This document shows positions 46,099 through 54,303 of a DNA stretch of 64,000 nucleotides, in pieces. This stretch comes from JADGHX01 sp037200125 (GTDB lineage Bacteria > Pseudomonadota > Gammaproteobacteria > Steroidobacterales > Steroidobacteraceae). Position 1 is the stretch's first letter. Every line of letters starts with the position of its first letter. The position numbers and the translations under genes are program-made. Under the pieces are notes generated by a model. That model made no database searches and had not been told where the DNA came from. It saw only the letters and a list, made by a program, of their open reading frames with translations. The DNA is taken from contig JBBCGS010000005.1 in the NCBI GenBank assembly GCA_037200125.1, positions 124,001 through 188,000 of the forward strand. Reading direction: 5' to 3'.

Positions 46099-47433
46099 TT
46101 GATCTCATCACCTCCCTCGCACACCGAGAGCCTTTTGCAAACATCGAAGCTGCTGCGTCGACAGGGCGTGTACCTGCGTCCGGATCCCGCACGAGTGGTG
46201 GTTCGTCAGTTCAAGCCCGCGACGGAACCGCGTGATCTCAACCCGACGGACAAGACCCGGGCCAATCACATCGTCGACCGCGTCCTCGCGCTCGACCCGG
46301 CCGCCGCCGCCGTGCAGCTCGCCGAAGTGCTCGAGAACTTCCAGGGGCGTCACCGGAATCTGCCCGAGATATTCGAGACGCGCGCGCGGGACATGGAAGA
46401 GGCCTTCGCGACCCATCCGGCGTTCTCGCCGGAACAGCGGCAGCTCATTGGCGCGTACTTCCTGCACGAATACTCGTTCGAGGCGGCGGCGCTCTTCAAC
46501 CCGAGCATCGTCGCGAGCATCGATCAGACCGGCGCGCCGGCGGGTGGCCGACGCGTGATCCTGAGCGCGCGCGCCGTCGGTGAAGGTCACGTCTCCTCCC
46601 TGACATTCCGATCGGGATCGCTTGCGGCGGACGGCGCCCTGAGCCTCGACCCCACGGCACGCCTGGCGTCGATTCCGAAAGTGATACGGCGAACACCCCG
46701 GCCGGACGGCGAGGAAGTGGAGCTCGCGTTCGGCGCCGACGAGGACATCAGCGAGCGAGTGATCTTTCCCGTGACGGACGCGCAGTCGAACGGCATCGAG
46801 GATGCGCGCTTCGTGACCTTCGATACCGGAACCGAGCGGATCTTCTACGCGACCTACACCGCCTACAACGGCCGGGCCATCCGCTCGGAGCTGCTCGAGA
46901 CGCGCGATTTCCTGTCGTTCAAGTTAACGCCACTGACGGGTGCGGCGGCGAAGAACAAAGGCATGGGCCTCTTCCCGCGCAAGATCAACGGCCACTACGC
47001 CATGATCGCCCGGCAGGACAACGAAAACCTGCACCTCATCTATTCGGACGACCTGTATTGCTGGGAAAGCGGCGTCACGATCCTGCGGCCGCGGTTCCCG
47101 TGGGAGTTCGTGCAGATCGGCAACTGCGGCGCGCCGATCGAGCTCGACGAGGGCTGGCTGCTGCTGACACACGGCGTCGGTCCGGTGCGCAAGTATTCCA
47201 TCGGCGCGGTGCTGCTCGACAAGGCCGATCCGTCGAAAGTTCTCGCGCGGACGAGCGAACCGCTGCTGCGTCCCGAACCTTCCGAGCGTGAAGGCTATGT
47301 GCCGAACGTCGTGTACACCTGTGGCGCCATGCGCCTCGGCGACCAGATTGTTCTGCCCTATGCGATCTCCGATACATTCTGCAACTTCGCGACGCTCGAT
47401 ATCGCCGCGCTGATGCGAGTCATGGAGCGTTGA
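46099..47433 (+). CDS. GH130 family glycoside phosphorylase/hydrolase (mannoside-type)
   Basis: About 444 residues from TTG 46099 (start uncertain; the open frame extends upstream inside the GT gene). GH130 enzymes act mainly on beta-mannosides, often by phosphorolysis. Family segments: ARFVTFDTGTERIFYATYTA with the preceding NGIED, KNKGMGLFPRKINGHYAMIA RQD, WEFVQIGNCGAPIELDEGWL, LLTHGVGPVRKYSIGAVLLD, and VVYTCGAMRLGDQIVLPYAI SD. Length fits. The end overlaps the convergent AGE gene by 14 nt. Phosphorylase versus hydrolase cannot be fixed here. Confidence 0.9.
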   Translation: MISSPPSHTESLLQTSKLLRRQGVYLRPDPARVVVRQFKPATEPRDLNPTDKTRANHIVDRVLALDPAAAAVQLAEVLENFQGRHRNLPEIFETRARDMEEAFATHPAFSPEQRQLIGAYFLHEYSFEAAALFNPSIVASIDQTGAPAGGRRVILSARAVGEGHVSSLTFRSGSLAADGALSLDPTARLASIPKVIRRTPRPDGEEVELAFGADEDISERVIFPVTDAQSNGIEDARFVTFDTGTERIFYATYTAYNGRAIRSELLETRDFLSFKLTPLTGAAAKNKGMGLFPRKINGHYAMIARQDNENLHLIYSDDLYCWESGVTILRPRFPWEFVQIGNCGAPIELDEGWLLLTHGVGPVRKYSIGAVLLDKADPSKVLARTSEPLLRPEPSEREGYVPNVVYTCGAMRLGDQIVLPYAISDTFCNFATLDIAALMRVMER

Positions 47434-48568
47434 TCGCCGCCGTCAGTTCTTTGATCGCACCGACGATGTGATAGAAACCGCTCGCCGGCGCCGGCTCTTC
47501 GATGAATCGCCCATCGGGCGCGCGACGGTCGTACCAGGATCCGCGAACCTTGGGCTGCAGGTAAAGGCACAGCGCCTCGGCGGCTTCGTTCGTCATCTGC
47601 CAGTACCGGCCATCGCCCGTCATGCGAGCCGCGTACGCCGCGACTCTTAACCGCTCCGCCTGCGGCCAGAGTCGTGCGGAGCCATCCACGATCGAATAGT
47701 CATCCAGCAGGCTGTTGATCGCTACGCCATCGCGAACGCCGCGTCGCTCTCCGATATCGATCAATCGAAGTGCCGCCGTCCACGCCTCCGCATGATGCGT
47801 GCCGCCCCATTGGAACAGGAGCCAGGCCCACTCGAATTGATGGCCGGGCTCGATGAGACGCCCCGACTCCCCGGGCATGACGGACCAGTCCGGCATGAAG
47901 TGCTCGTGGACTGCGCCGCTCGAAGCGTCGATGAGATGGGACAGCGCGAGGTTGCCGATTTCATTGCACAGCATTTCCCACGCGGGATCGTCGTTCAACG
48001 CACGCCAGGCGAGGGCCGCTTCGAGCAGATGCATGTGAGCGTTCGCCGACAACGGCTGGCCTGGTGACAAGCCCGATTCGAATCCGCTGCCGGAACGCTT
48101 CAGGAGGCTGTACAGCAAGACGCGCAGAAGCCGGGCCTCTTCCGCAAACTGAAGTCCCGCGCGACCGAGCACACGCTGGCTGTCAGCGAAGCCCAGCAAC
48201 GCGAAGGCTTGATCGTAGAGACAGGCCCGATCGTCGATCGTCCCGCCGTCCGCGGCGATCAGCGTTCGAAACAAGCCATCCGGACGTCGATAGCGAGCGA
48301 GAAAATATTCCAGGCCGTGGCTCGCCAACTCAGACGCATCGCCCGTCCAGCCCAGCGCCGCCGCGTTGGAGAGAGCCGACACCTGGCGCGGCTGCACGCG
48401 CGCACGGCGCGGCTCATCGAGCGGCAACGTGCCGTCCAGTCGTTCGTGGAATCCGCCTCGAATGCGATCGACGCCGTGGGTGGACCACAGCGGGCAGGCG
48501 TCATCGATCAACCAGCGCAGTAACCGTTCCTGCAGGCGACTTGCTGTCGCGCGCAGTTTTTCCTTCAC
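47420..48568 (-). CDS. AGE family epimerase/isomerase
   Basis: A 382-residue (alpha/alpha)6-barrel protein of the N-acylglucosamine 2-epimerase / mannose isomerase family. GTG at 48568. Features: GGFHERLDG near the N-terminus, RVQPRQVSALSNAA, DQAFALLGFA, NAHMHLLEAALAW, EHFMPDW, EPGHQFEWAWLL and the final FYHIVGAIKEL (catalytic-type His residues). Likely interconverts mannose- and glucose-type sugars. It lies 3 bp downstream of the SWIM gene and is convergent with GH130, fitting a mannoside pathway. Confidence 0.88.
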   Translation of the reverse strand: MKEKLRATASRLQERLLRWLIDDACPLWSTHGVDRIRGGFHERLDGTLPLDEPRRARVQPRQVSALSNAAALGWTGDASELASHGLEYFLARYRRPDGLFRTLIAADGGTIDDRACLYDQAFALLGFADSQRVLGRAGLQFAEEARLLRVLLYSLLKRSGSGFESGLSPGQPLSANAHMHLLEAALAWRALNDDPAWEMLCNEIGNLALSHLIDASSGAVHEHFMPDWSVMPGESGRLIEPGHQFEWAWLLFQWGGTHHAEAWTAALRLIDIGERRGVRDGVAINSLLDDYSIVDGSARLWPQAERLRVAAYAARMTGDGRYWQMTNEAAEALCLYLQPKVRGSWYDRRAPDGRFIEEPAPASGFYHIVGAIKELTAAINAP

Positions 48569-48571
48569 GAG

Positions 48572-48853
48572 TTACCGGCCATGTGCGCGCTTGTGGAGCG
48601 CGAACGACTCGTTTGTGCCGTTCCGGATGTACTCCGCGATCTGCGCCTGCGCGGCGCGGCGACCCGCCGCTTCGCGCGTGTGCTTGCAGGCATCGTGTGC
48701 GGCGAAATCGGAGCAGGTGCACGTCCAGCCGCCACCGAACTGATATCGAATGCGAAAGCGGTCGATCAGATAGTCCGCGCGCACGGTCGTGCCGCGACCC
48801 CCTGTGCCGTCCAAGGCAGCCCGCGCGCTGATATCGTTCCGCTTCGGCTTCAC
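48572..48853 (-). CDS. Small SWIM-type zinc-finger protein
   Basis: 93 residues from GTG 48853, overlapping the receiver 2 stop by 4 nt (GTGA). The motif WTCTCSDFAAHDACKHTREA has the C-x-C ... C-x-H spacing of SWIM zinc fingers. The rest is basic and helical. SWIM domains bind nucleic acid or protein; role here unknown. Translationally coupled to the receiver and 3 bp ahead of the AGE gene. Confidence 0.75.
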   Translation of the reverse strand: MKPKRNDISARAALDGTGGRGTTVRADYLIDRFRIRYQFGGGWTCTCSDFAAHDACKHTREAAGRRAAQAQIAEYIRNGTNESFALHKRAHGR

Positions 48854-49380
48854 GCCGGCGTCGTCGTCAGCAGCTTCGTCAGGTCCAGCGCCGAAATCGG
48901 CTTCAACAGATACCGCTCGAAACCGGCATTCCGAGCGAAGTCCCGCTCGTGGTGCGCGCGACTGTCAGTGACCGCGATCAGGCGCAGGCGCTGGAGTTGC
49001 GCACGCTCGCGCAACAGCTGGCCCAACTCGTAACTGCCCATGTCGCGCAGATCGAGCTCGATCAGGGCCACTGAAGGATGGAACTCCGTCGCAATCGAGA
49101 GTGCGCCATGCGCGGTGTACGCGACGCGTGTCTGCGCAAAACCACCCGCGTGCAGCAGCAGCTCGAGCGAGTCCGCCGCGTGCATGTCGTTGTCGACGAC
49201 CAGGATGCGTAACGCTTCCAGCGGCATGCTGACGGCGCTACCGGCCTCCCCCACCCACACTTCAACCTTCGCCACGGGCTCGCCCGAGCTCGGAAAGGAT
49301 GGCTCGAACGGTCGGCTGGAGATCATGTCTTTTCGCCGGTCCGACGTACGTTGGACGCGCGTTAACACTCGGTTTCGCAT
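48850..49380 (-). CDS. Atypical single-domain receiver (receiver 2, Asp-to-Glu)
   Basis: 176 residues from ATG 49380; this start aligns with receiver 3 (MRNRVLTRVQRTSD versus MQHRVTTSWRRSSD). The receiver domain has LRILVVDNDMHAADSLELLL, AVTDSR and LKPISALDL, but the phosphoacceptor strand reads ALIELDLRDM with Glu where Asp is expected. No output domain. Probably constitutively 'on', or phosphorylation-independent. It follows the GGDEF gene by 61 bp and overlaps the SWIM gene. Confidence 0.88.
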   Translation of the reverse strand: MRNRVLTRVQRTSDRRKDMISSRPFEPSFPSSGEPVAKVEVWVGEAGSAVSMPLEALRILVVDNDMHAADSLELLLHAGGFAQTRVAYTAHGALSIATEFHPSVALIELDLRDMGSYELGQLLRERAQLQRLRLIAVTDSRAHHERDFARNAGFERYLLKPISALDLTKLLTTTPA

Positions 49381-49441
49381 GAGGAAGAGGATGCGCGGGA
49401 GCCCCTGCGGAGGTCGGTGCGCTGAGGCACACAGCCGCGGG

Positions 49442-50077
49442 TCAATTCCGCTGGAAATCGCGCCCCGTGTCGGGCATTCCACCTGCCACCGAGGCGCGCT
49501 TTGCGCGCCGCCTGTCCGCATCGGCGATACCGATGAGGTCGGCACCGGTTTCCGCACCCTGTCCGAACAGGGCACTGCCGATGCTGACGTTGAGCACGAC
49601 GCTGCGAGACTCGAGCCGATGGGGGGTGCGGACCCGCAGGCCGATCTTCTGCCTGACCCCCTCCATGTCCTCAGCGGACGCAATCTCCGGGAGCAGGACG
49701 ACGAACTGCTCTCCATCGTAACGGCAGGCTGTATCGCCGCCACCAAGACAGCCCAGCAGGCGCGTGGCCACTTGCTGGAGGATGGCGTTTCCGAGTGGAA
49801 GACCCAGATTGTCGTTGATCCGCTTGAAGTCATCGAGGTTCAGAAGCAACACTCCCACGCACTTGCGCTTGCTTCTTGCCTGCGCGATCGACTGCTCCAG
49901 CCGATCCAGCATCAATGCGCGGTTCGGCAACCCCGTGAGCGCATCGTGATACGCGAAACGACGGGTGAGCGCGATTTCGCGCTCGAGCACTTCGATCTTC
50001 TGCTGGAGTTGCCCGGGGCTGTTGACTCCCACACTGGCGTCACTTCTTCCGGCTCGCCGACTCTTGCTTTGAATCAT
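49442..50077 (-). CDS. GGDEF domain protein with degenerate active site
   Basis: 211 residues. A short coiled region (QLQQKIEVLEREIALTRR) leads into a GGDEF domain: AYHDALTGLPNRALMLDRLE, GVLLLNLDDFKRINDNLG, and the signature CRYDGEQFVVLLPE. The usual GG(D/E)EF is DGEQF, so diguanylate cyclase activity is doubtful; it may bind GTP or c-di-GMP or be regulatory. No sensor or membrane domain. It probably begins the transcript GGDEF - receiver 2 - SWIM - AGE. Confidence 0.9.
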   Translation of the reverse strand: MIQSKSRRAGRSDASVGVNSPGQLQQKIEVLEREIALTRRFAYHDALTGLPNRALMLDRLEQSIAQARSKRKCVGVLLLNLDDFKRINDNLGLPLGNAILQQVATRLLGCLGGGDTACRYDGEQFVVLLPEIASAEDMEGVRQKIGLRVRTPHRLESRSVVLNVSIGSALFGQGAETGADLIGIADADRRRAKRASVAGGMPDTGRDFQRN

Positions 50078-50215
50078 TTACCGATCATAGCGTCCGGCGC
50101 CCGGATCACCGTTCGATGGCGAACATTGTCGTGATCGTTGCGTTCGTTGCCGAACGGCACTCGCGCCCGTAATGCGCCAAGCTTGCCGCGGGTTACAGCG
50201 GTTGCAGGGCAAAGC

Positions 50216-50611
50216 ATGAGCGAACACGACAACGTACTCGTCTGGATCGATGACAAGGAAGCGAGGGTATTCCGCTTCGACGTGGAAGGCTTCGATCGCG
50301 CCTCGGTGCGATCCGCGCACCCCGACCGGCATGTCCGACGCGACACGGGCCGTGGCTCTGGTTTCAGCGCCGCGCTCAGCAAGTCTTTTTTTCCGCGGGT
50401 CGCGAAAGCCCTCGATGACGCCGGCGCGATACTGATCACCGGGCCGGCGAATACCAAGGCGGAGCTCGCGGAGTTTCTGGGGCGATCGTGGCCGCAGCTC
50501 GCGGCTCGCGTCTCCGGTGTCGCGAGCCTGGATCGCCCCACCAATCACGCGCTCGTCTCGCTGGTGCGCGATTTCTTCGACGGTGGCACGAGGCAACGAT
50601 CGGGTCGGTAA
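50216..50611 (+). CDS. eRF1-like 'translational machinery' protein
   Basis: 131 residues from ATG 50216 with GCAGGG upstream. The pattern NVLVWIDDKEARVFRFDVEG, HPDRHVRR, DDAGAILITGPANTKAELAE and HALVSLVRDFF matches a family of short proteins resembling one domain of archaeal/eukaryotic peptide-release factor 1, often annotated as translational machinery or stress proteins. Function not established. It precedes the antiporter gene by 67 bp. Confidence 0.8.
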   Translation: MSEHDNVLVWIDDKEARVFRFDVEGFDRASVRSAHPDRHVRRDTGRGSGFSAALSKSFFPRVAKALDDAGAILITGPANTKAELAEFLGRSWPQLAARVSGVASLDRPTNHALVSLVRDFFDGGTRQRSGR

Positions 50612-50678
50612 GCGCAAAGGAGCGCAAGCGGGAGCCCTTCTTGCTGCCTCGCTGGCCCGGAATGGCTTGCGTCCTTCA

Positions 50679-52085
50679 ATGACTTTCACCGCCTGGATCG
50701 CGGTGAGCGGCGCCCTGCTGCTCATCATGGCGCTCTCCTCGGCGTGGATGCGCCGCCTCCCTGTCTCCACCGCTTCGATCTATCTGGGAATCGGCATCCT
50801 GATGGGGCCGTGGGGCTTCGCGGTTCTGCGACTGGATCTGAGCAGGCCGTCGCCGTGGCTCGAGCGCTTCACCGAGATGGCCGTCGTGCTATCGCTATTC
50901 GTCGGCGGACTGCGATTGAGGCTCCCGCTGCGCCACCCCGCGTGGCGCGCGGCGTGGCGACTGGCAAGCGTGGTCATGCTCGCATCCATTCTCGGCACGG
51001 CGCTCATCGCGTGGCTGGCCTTGGGCATTCCACTCGCGCTCGCGCTCCTGGTCGCCGCCTTGCTCGCGCCAACCGATCCGGTGCTCGCCGGGTCCGTCAC
51101 AGTGGATCACTCGCAGGACAACGACCGATTGCGCTACGCGCTCTCCGGCGAGGCGGGACTGAACGACGGCGCGGCTTTCCCTTTCGTCGTGCTCGCGCTG
51201 CTGATCCTTGGAATGGACTACAGCCCGTCGGCGCTCGCCAGCTGGGCGGTGACCAAACTGCTGTGGGCAATCCCGGCCGCGTTGGCGATCGGGGCGGCGA
51301 TGGGATGGCTCGTAGGCAGCGTCGCGATCGCGCTTCGCTCGCGCAATCGAGATACGGCTGCGCCGACAGACTTCCTGGCACTCGCGCTCATTGCGCTCTC
51401 CTACACCGCGGCCGTGAGTGTCGGCGCGTGGGGCTTTCTTGCGGTTTTCGCGGCGGGCATCGGCTTGCGGCGAGCCGAGATCCGCACCGTCGAAACCACG
51501 CCCCATCCAGACACCGCCGATCGCGCTGGCGGCGCTCACCCACCTGCCGAAACACTCGTGGCGCCGAACACGGTCACCGAAAAGGAAATGGCGGAGCCGG
51601 CGGTTGCCGCCGGAGTGCTGGTTGCGGAAGTCTTCTCTTTCGGAGATACCGTCGAGCGCATTCTCGAAGTGCTGCTCGTAGTGCTCGTCGGCGCGGCACT
51701 CGCTGCGCATCTGGACTGGCGCGGCATCGTGCTCGGTCTCGCCCTGATGATTCTCGTGCGGCCGCCCGCAACGTTTCTCTGTCTCATCGGCACGCCGATC
51801 GACCTCGTTCAGCGCGGCCTTATCGGATGGTTCGGCATTCGAGGCATCGGGAGCATCTACTACCTTGCGTACGCGCTCAATCACGGCCTGAGCCCGGCGC
51901 ACGCGCACCTGCTCGCGGACCTCACCGTGTCCGCCGTCGCGACATCGATTGTGATCCACGGGCTGACGTCGCGGCCGTTGATGGGCTGGTACGAGTCCCG
52001 ACGTCGTGGAGGAAAAAACCGAGCGCCTGTTTCCGCGCCCGCCGCCGCGCAAAAATGCGGCCCTCGCGTTTCAGGCCCGCAATGA
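50679..52085 (+). CDS. CPA1-type Na+(K+)/H+ antiporter (NhaP-like)
   Basis: A 468-residue inner-membrane antiporter with about 12-13 helices. ATG at 50679 opens helix 1 (TFTAWIAVSGALLLIMAL). Ion-site motifs: LLAPTDPVLAGSVTV (helix 5 Asp) and SGEAGLNDGAAFPFVVLALL (helix 6 Asp-type, ND), and GWFGIRGIGSIYYLAYAL near the end. A hydrophilic loop at about residues 265-310 is predicted cytoplasmic. The frame extends upstream to 50517 but that overlaps the eRF1-like gene. Ends 15 nt into the convergent receiver 3 gene. Confidence 0.92.
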   Translation: MTFTAWIAVSGALLLIMALSSAWMRRLPVSTASIYLGIGILMGPWGFAVLRLDLSRPSPWLERFTEMAVVLSLFVGGLRLRLPLRHPAWRAAWRLASVVMLASILGTALIAWLALGIPLALALLVAALLAPTDPVLAGSVTVDHSQDNDRLRYALSGEAGLNDGAAFPFVVLALLILGMDYSPSALASWAVTKLLWAIPAALAIGAAMGWLVGSVAIALRSRNRDTAAPTDFLALALIALSYTAAVSVGAWGFLAVFAAGIGLRRAEIRTVETTPHPDTADRAGGAHPPAETLVAPNTVTEKEMAEPAVAAGVLVAEVFSFGDTVERILEVLLVVLVGAALAAHLDWRGIVLGLALMILVRPPATFLCLIGTPIDLVQRGLIGWFGIRGIGSIYYLAYALNHGLSPAHAHLLADLTVSAVATSIVIHGLTSRPLMGWYESRRRGGKNRAPVSAPAAAQKCGPRVSGPQ

Positions 52086-52652
52086 CCCCGCGGCAAGGGC
52101 CTGACTCTGCTGGGTCAACCGACCCTGGCGTTGTATCGCAAACAGTTTCGACAGATCCGCGGTCCCGATGGGCTTGAGAAGATATCGTTCAAACCCGCCG
52201 TTCGCGGCGAGCGCCAGGCCGGCGGGGTCGCGATTGTGAGTCATCGCAATCAGCCGCAGCTGCGAGCCGAGCGCGCGGTCGCGCAGTCGCTGGGCGAGCT
52301 CGTTGCTGTCCATGTCGATCAGATTCGTCTCGACGAACGCGACATCCGGACCGAACTCCGCCGCGAAGGCCAGAGCGGCGTGCGCGGAGTAGGCGACGCG
52401 GGTTGCGGGATAACCCGCCGCGCTCAGCATCCGCTCGAGGCAGTCCGCATGGCGCATGTCGTTGTCGACGATCATCATCCGCAGCATCTCAGAGGAAACG
52501 CTGCCCGTCCTGCCACCTTCGTCTTCCCAGGCTTCGAGCCTCCTCGCGTTGGCTCGCATGGAGGATTCGCTGCTCCCGTCGGCTCGCGCGTCGTTAGGGA
52601 CGCCTGACGCGTCCGAGCTGCGTCGCCAGCTGGTTGTGACTCGGTGTTGCAT
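52071..52652 (-). CDS. Atypical single-domain receiver (receiver 3, Asp-to-Glu)
   Basis: 193 residues from ATG 52652. The receiver domain contains LRMMIVDNDMRHADCLERML, AMTHNR and LKPIGTADL. The phosphoacceptor strand reads VAFVETNLIDM, with Glu in place of Asp. It is most similar to receiver 2 at 48850, so the pair arose by duplication and diverged. The C-terminus is a short Gln/Ala-rich tail. Convergent with the antiporter gene, overlapping it by 15 nt. Confidence 0.86.
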   Translation of the reverse strand: MQHRVTTSWRRSSDASGVPNDARADGSSESSMRANARRLEAWEDEGGRTGSVSSEMLRMMIVDNDMRHADCLERMLSAAGYPATRVAYSAHAALAFAAEFGPDVAFVETNLIDMDSNELAQRLRDRALGSQLRLIAMTHNRDPAGLALAANGGFERYLLKPIGTADLSKLFAIQRQGRLTQQSQALAAGSLRA

Positions 52653-52811
52653 GGGATTCCTCGGAAGAGTTACGTGTCGACGATGCGCTCCAAGGCGAGC
52701 AAGGTCAGTACGTTGAACCACACACGCGCGCGCATGAGAGTGCGCCGGCGAACAGACCGTTGAGCGGATCGGGCGTACCGTGGCTTCCGCACGTGGACGG
52801 AAGAGCTACCC

Positions 52812-53027
52812 ATGTCGTATCGGCAATCCGCCGCAAACTCAACGTGGCACTGGTGTACCAGTTGCTCCGCGTGGCCGTTGAGCGATTTTCTGGAGCGGCA
52901 CGACACTCCCCCTTACGCAGGGGATCAGTCGGTTTGCCGGGAATGCGTCGAGCTCGATCGTAGCGGCGAGTGCCAGTCGTCTATACCCTGCTGTGCGCCG
53001 TTATTTGCAGTCTCGCGGCTACCCTGA
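52812..53027 (+). CDS. Small Cys-rich protein, probable zinc-ribbon
   Basis: 71 residues from ATG 52812 with GGAAGAG upstream. WHWCTSCSAWPLSDFLERHD and VCRECVELDRSGEC give paired CxxC motifs, suggesting a zinc knuckle. The last about 15 residues run over the antisense LuxR remnant and may not be original sequence. Function unknown. Confidence 0.55.
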   Translation: MSYRQSAANSTWHWCTSCSAWPLSDFLERHDTPPYAGDQSVCRECVELDRSGECQSSIPCCAPLFAVSRLP

Positions 53028-53139
53028 CGAGCTCGGCGAAAGAGCCGACCTTCATCTTGCGCATCACTTTGCCGCGATGGGCTTTCACGGTCACTTCGCT
53101 GGTTCCGAGGTCTCCCCCGACCTGTTTGGTGTCGGTTCC
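52981..53139 (-). pseudogene. Remnant of a LuxR/FixJ-type response regulator HTH
   Basis: The minus strand reads GTDTKQVGGDLGTSEVTVKA, HRGKVMRKMKVGSFAELVRV, AARLQ and stops at 52981-52983. This is the C-terminal HTH of a NarL/FixJ-type regulator (compare N.KQIA.DLG.SE.TVK.HR). No receiver domain or start lies upstream; the sequence before it is in other frames. Independent of the LuxR remnant at 19.3 kb, which reads differently. Confidence 0.6.
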
Positions 53140-53268
53140 CGGGCAGCGCCGCCTTGCGAGCCCCGAGCGCCTCGCGAACGGCTCTTCGGACGGGTGACCG
53201 ATACCAACGTGCCATCGCTCTTCCCTGCGGATTCAGGCGTGATCCACCCGGCACAAGGAGAGAAACAC

Positions 53269-53409
53269 ATGGGCGAATACATCACCATCGACACGCCAGA
53301 CGGAAGCTTCGCGGCATACGTTGCGCGACCCGCGGCCCAGCGGAAGCCTGTCATGAGACCGCCGGCTGCAACGCTTACAAACGACCTTCCCGCACCAGAC
53401 GCTCCTTGA
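53269..53409 (+). pseudogene. 5' fragment of a dienelactone hydrolase gene
   Basis: ATG at 53269 has a good AAGGAGA upstream. The first 28 codons (GEYITIDTPDGSFAAYVARP AAQRKPV) match the N-terminus of dienelactone hydrolase family proteins, normally about 220-290 residues. Similarity then stops and the frame ends at 53409 inside the 3' end of the convergent pirin gene. It looks like a deletion that removed the body of the enzyme. Confidence 0.6.
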
Positions 53410-54220
53410 TCGACACGATGTGCGCTTCTCCATCGCGAAGCGCGCGCGGCGACGTGTGCACCGAGTAGTACCCCGTGACGAGATCGTGCTCGTGCGGAGC
53501 GGCTGAGCCGAGAACGAGCTCGGTGTCGGCGAGCGCTTCGAACTCGACCGCTTCGCTCGACTGCTCGAAAGCCGCGAAGTCACCCTGGCGCAATTCATCA
53601 GGTGTCGCCACGGTACCCGTTGCAACCGCGACCCAAAGAACGCTGTGACCCGCCGGGCTCTGGTATCGCCAGCGCTCGCCGGCCTTCAGGCGAACCGCGA
53701 GATAGTTGATGGGCGAAGGAGCCGTGATGGCGCTCGATGCCGATCCGTAGCGGCCGAGAAGCACGCGCGCCGGACCTTCCTGCCGCACCTGTTCAGGCGC
53801 TTGATAGACGCTGATCGTCGGGCCCAGCTCGAGCGTCGGCGGCAAAGCGATCCACAGCTGGAAGCCGCGCGTTCGGCCTGCTTTGTCGAAACCGCCGCCG
53901 TGCCACATGCCGCGCCCGGCCTGCATCCATTCAACGCCTCCGGCCGGCAGTGTGCCCGTGACATTGTCGGGATCGATGTAGTTCACCGCGCCTTCCGCAA
54001 CGTAGGTCAGCGTGGCAATGCCCGAATGGGGATGCAAAGGTCCGTTGAACGGCGGACCCTGGTGATCGAAAAGATCGAGGAACACGAACGGCTTCAGGAG
54101 TTCGCCGAAGTCGGATGGGCTCATCAAACGGGTGATGGGGCCGTGAGTCACACCACGAGTACGCCGCACGATCGCCCGCGCCGCGCGCGGGCGCGATGAT
54201 TTGGCCAGGGCAAGTGTCAT
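53375..54220 (-). CDS. Pirin family protein (cupin, possible quercetinase)
   Basis: 281 residues from ATG 54220; the longer frame to 54685 is antisense to nothing coding-like and is rejected. Bicupin pirin features: FLDLFDHQGPPFNGPLHPHS GIATLTYV (metal-site His pair), DNVTGTLPAGGVEWMQAGRG MWHGG, RGFQLWIALPP, and a C-terminal cupin domain (GHSVLWVAVATGTV). Pirins are Fe-binding and some have quercetin dioxygenase activity. Located 83 bp downstream of the FMN reductase gene; probably in the HxlR-controlled operon. Confidence 0.92.
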   Translation of the reverse strand: MTLALAKSSRPRAARAIVRRTRGVTHGPITRLMSPSDFGELLKPFVFLDLFDHQGPPFNGPLHPHSGIATLTYVAEGAVNYIDPDNVTGTLPAGGVEWMQAGRGMWHGGGFDKAGRTRGFQLWIALPPTLELGPTISVYQAPEQVRQEGPARVLLGRYGSASSAITAPSPINYLAVRLKAGERWRYQSPAGHSVLWVAVATGTVATPDELRQGDFAAFEQSSEAVEFEALADTELVLGSAAPHEHDLVTGYYSVHTSPRALRDGEAHIVSIKERLVREGRL

Positions 54221-54303
54221 GAGTGCCGCTCCTTTAGTCTGAATAACTTTTTCTGAAATCGCCCTGACGGCTTGAGGAAGCCGGGGCGGGCGAGCGATTT
54301 TCC

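Noticed and set aside
43596..46124. Minus-strand ORF of 842 codons antisense to the GT4 gene
   Set aside because: Low-complexity Arg/Ala/Gly-rich product without motifs; the plus-strand gene has clear GT4 motifs.
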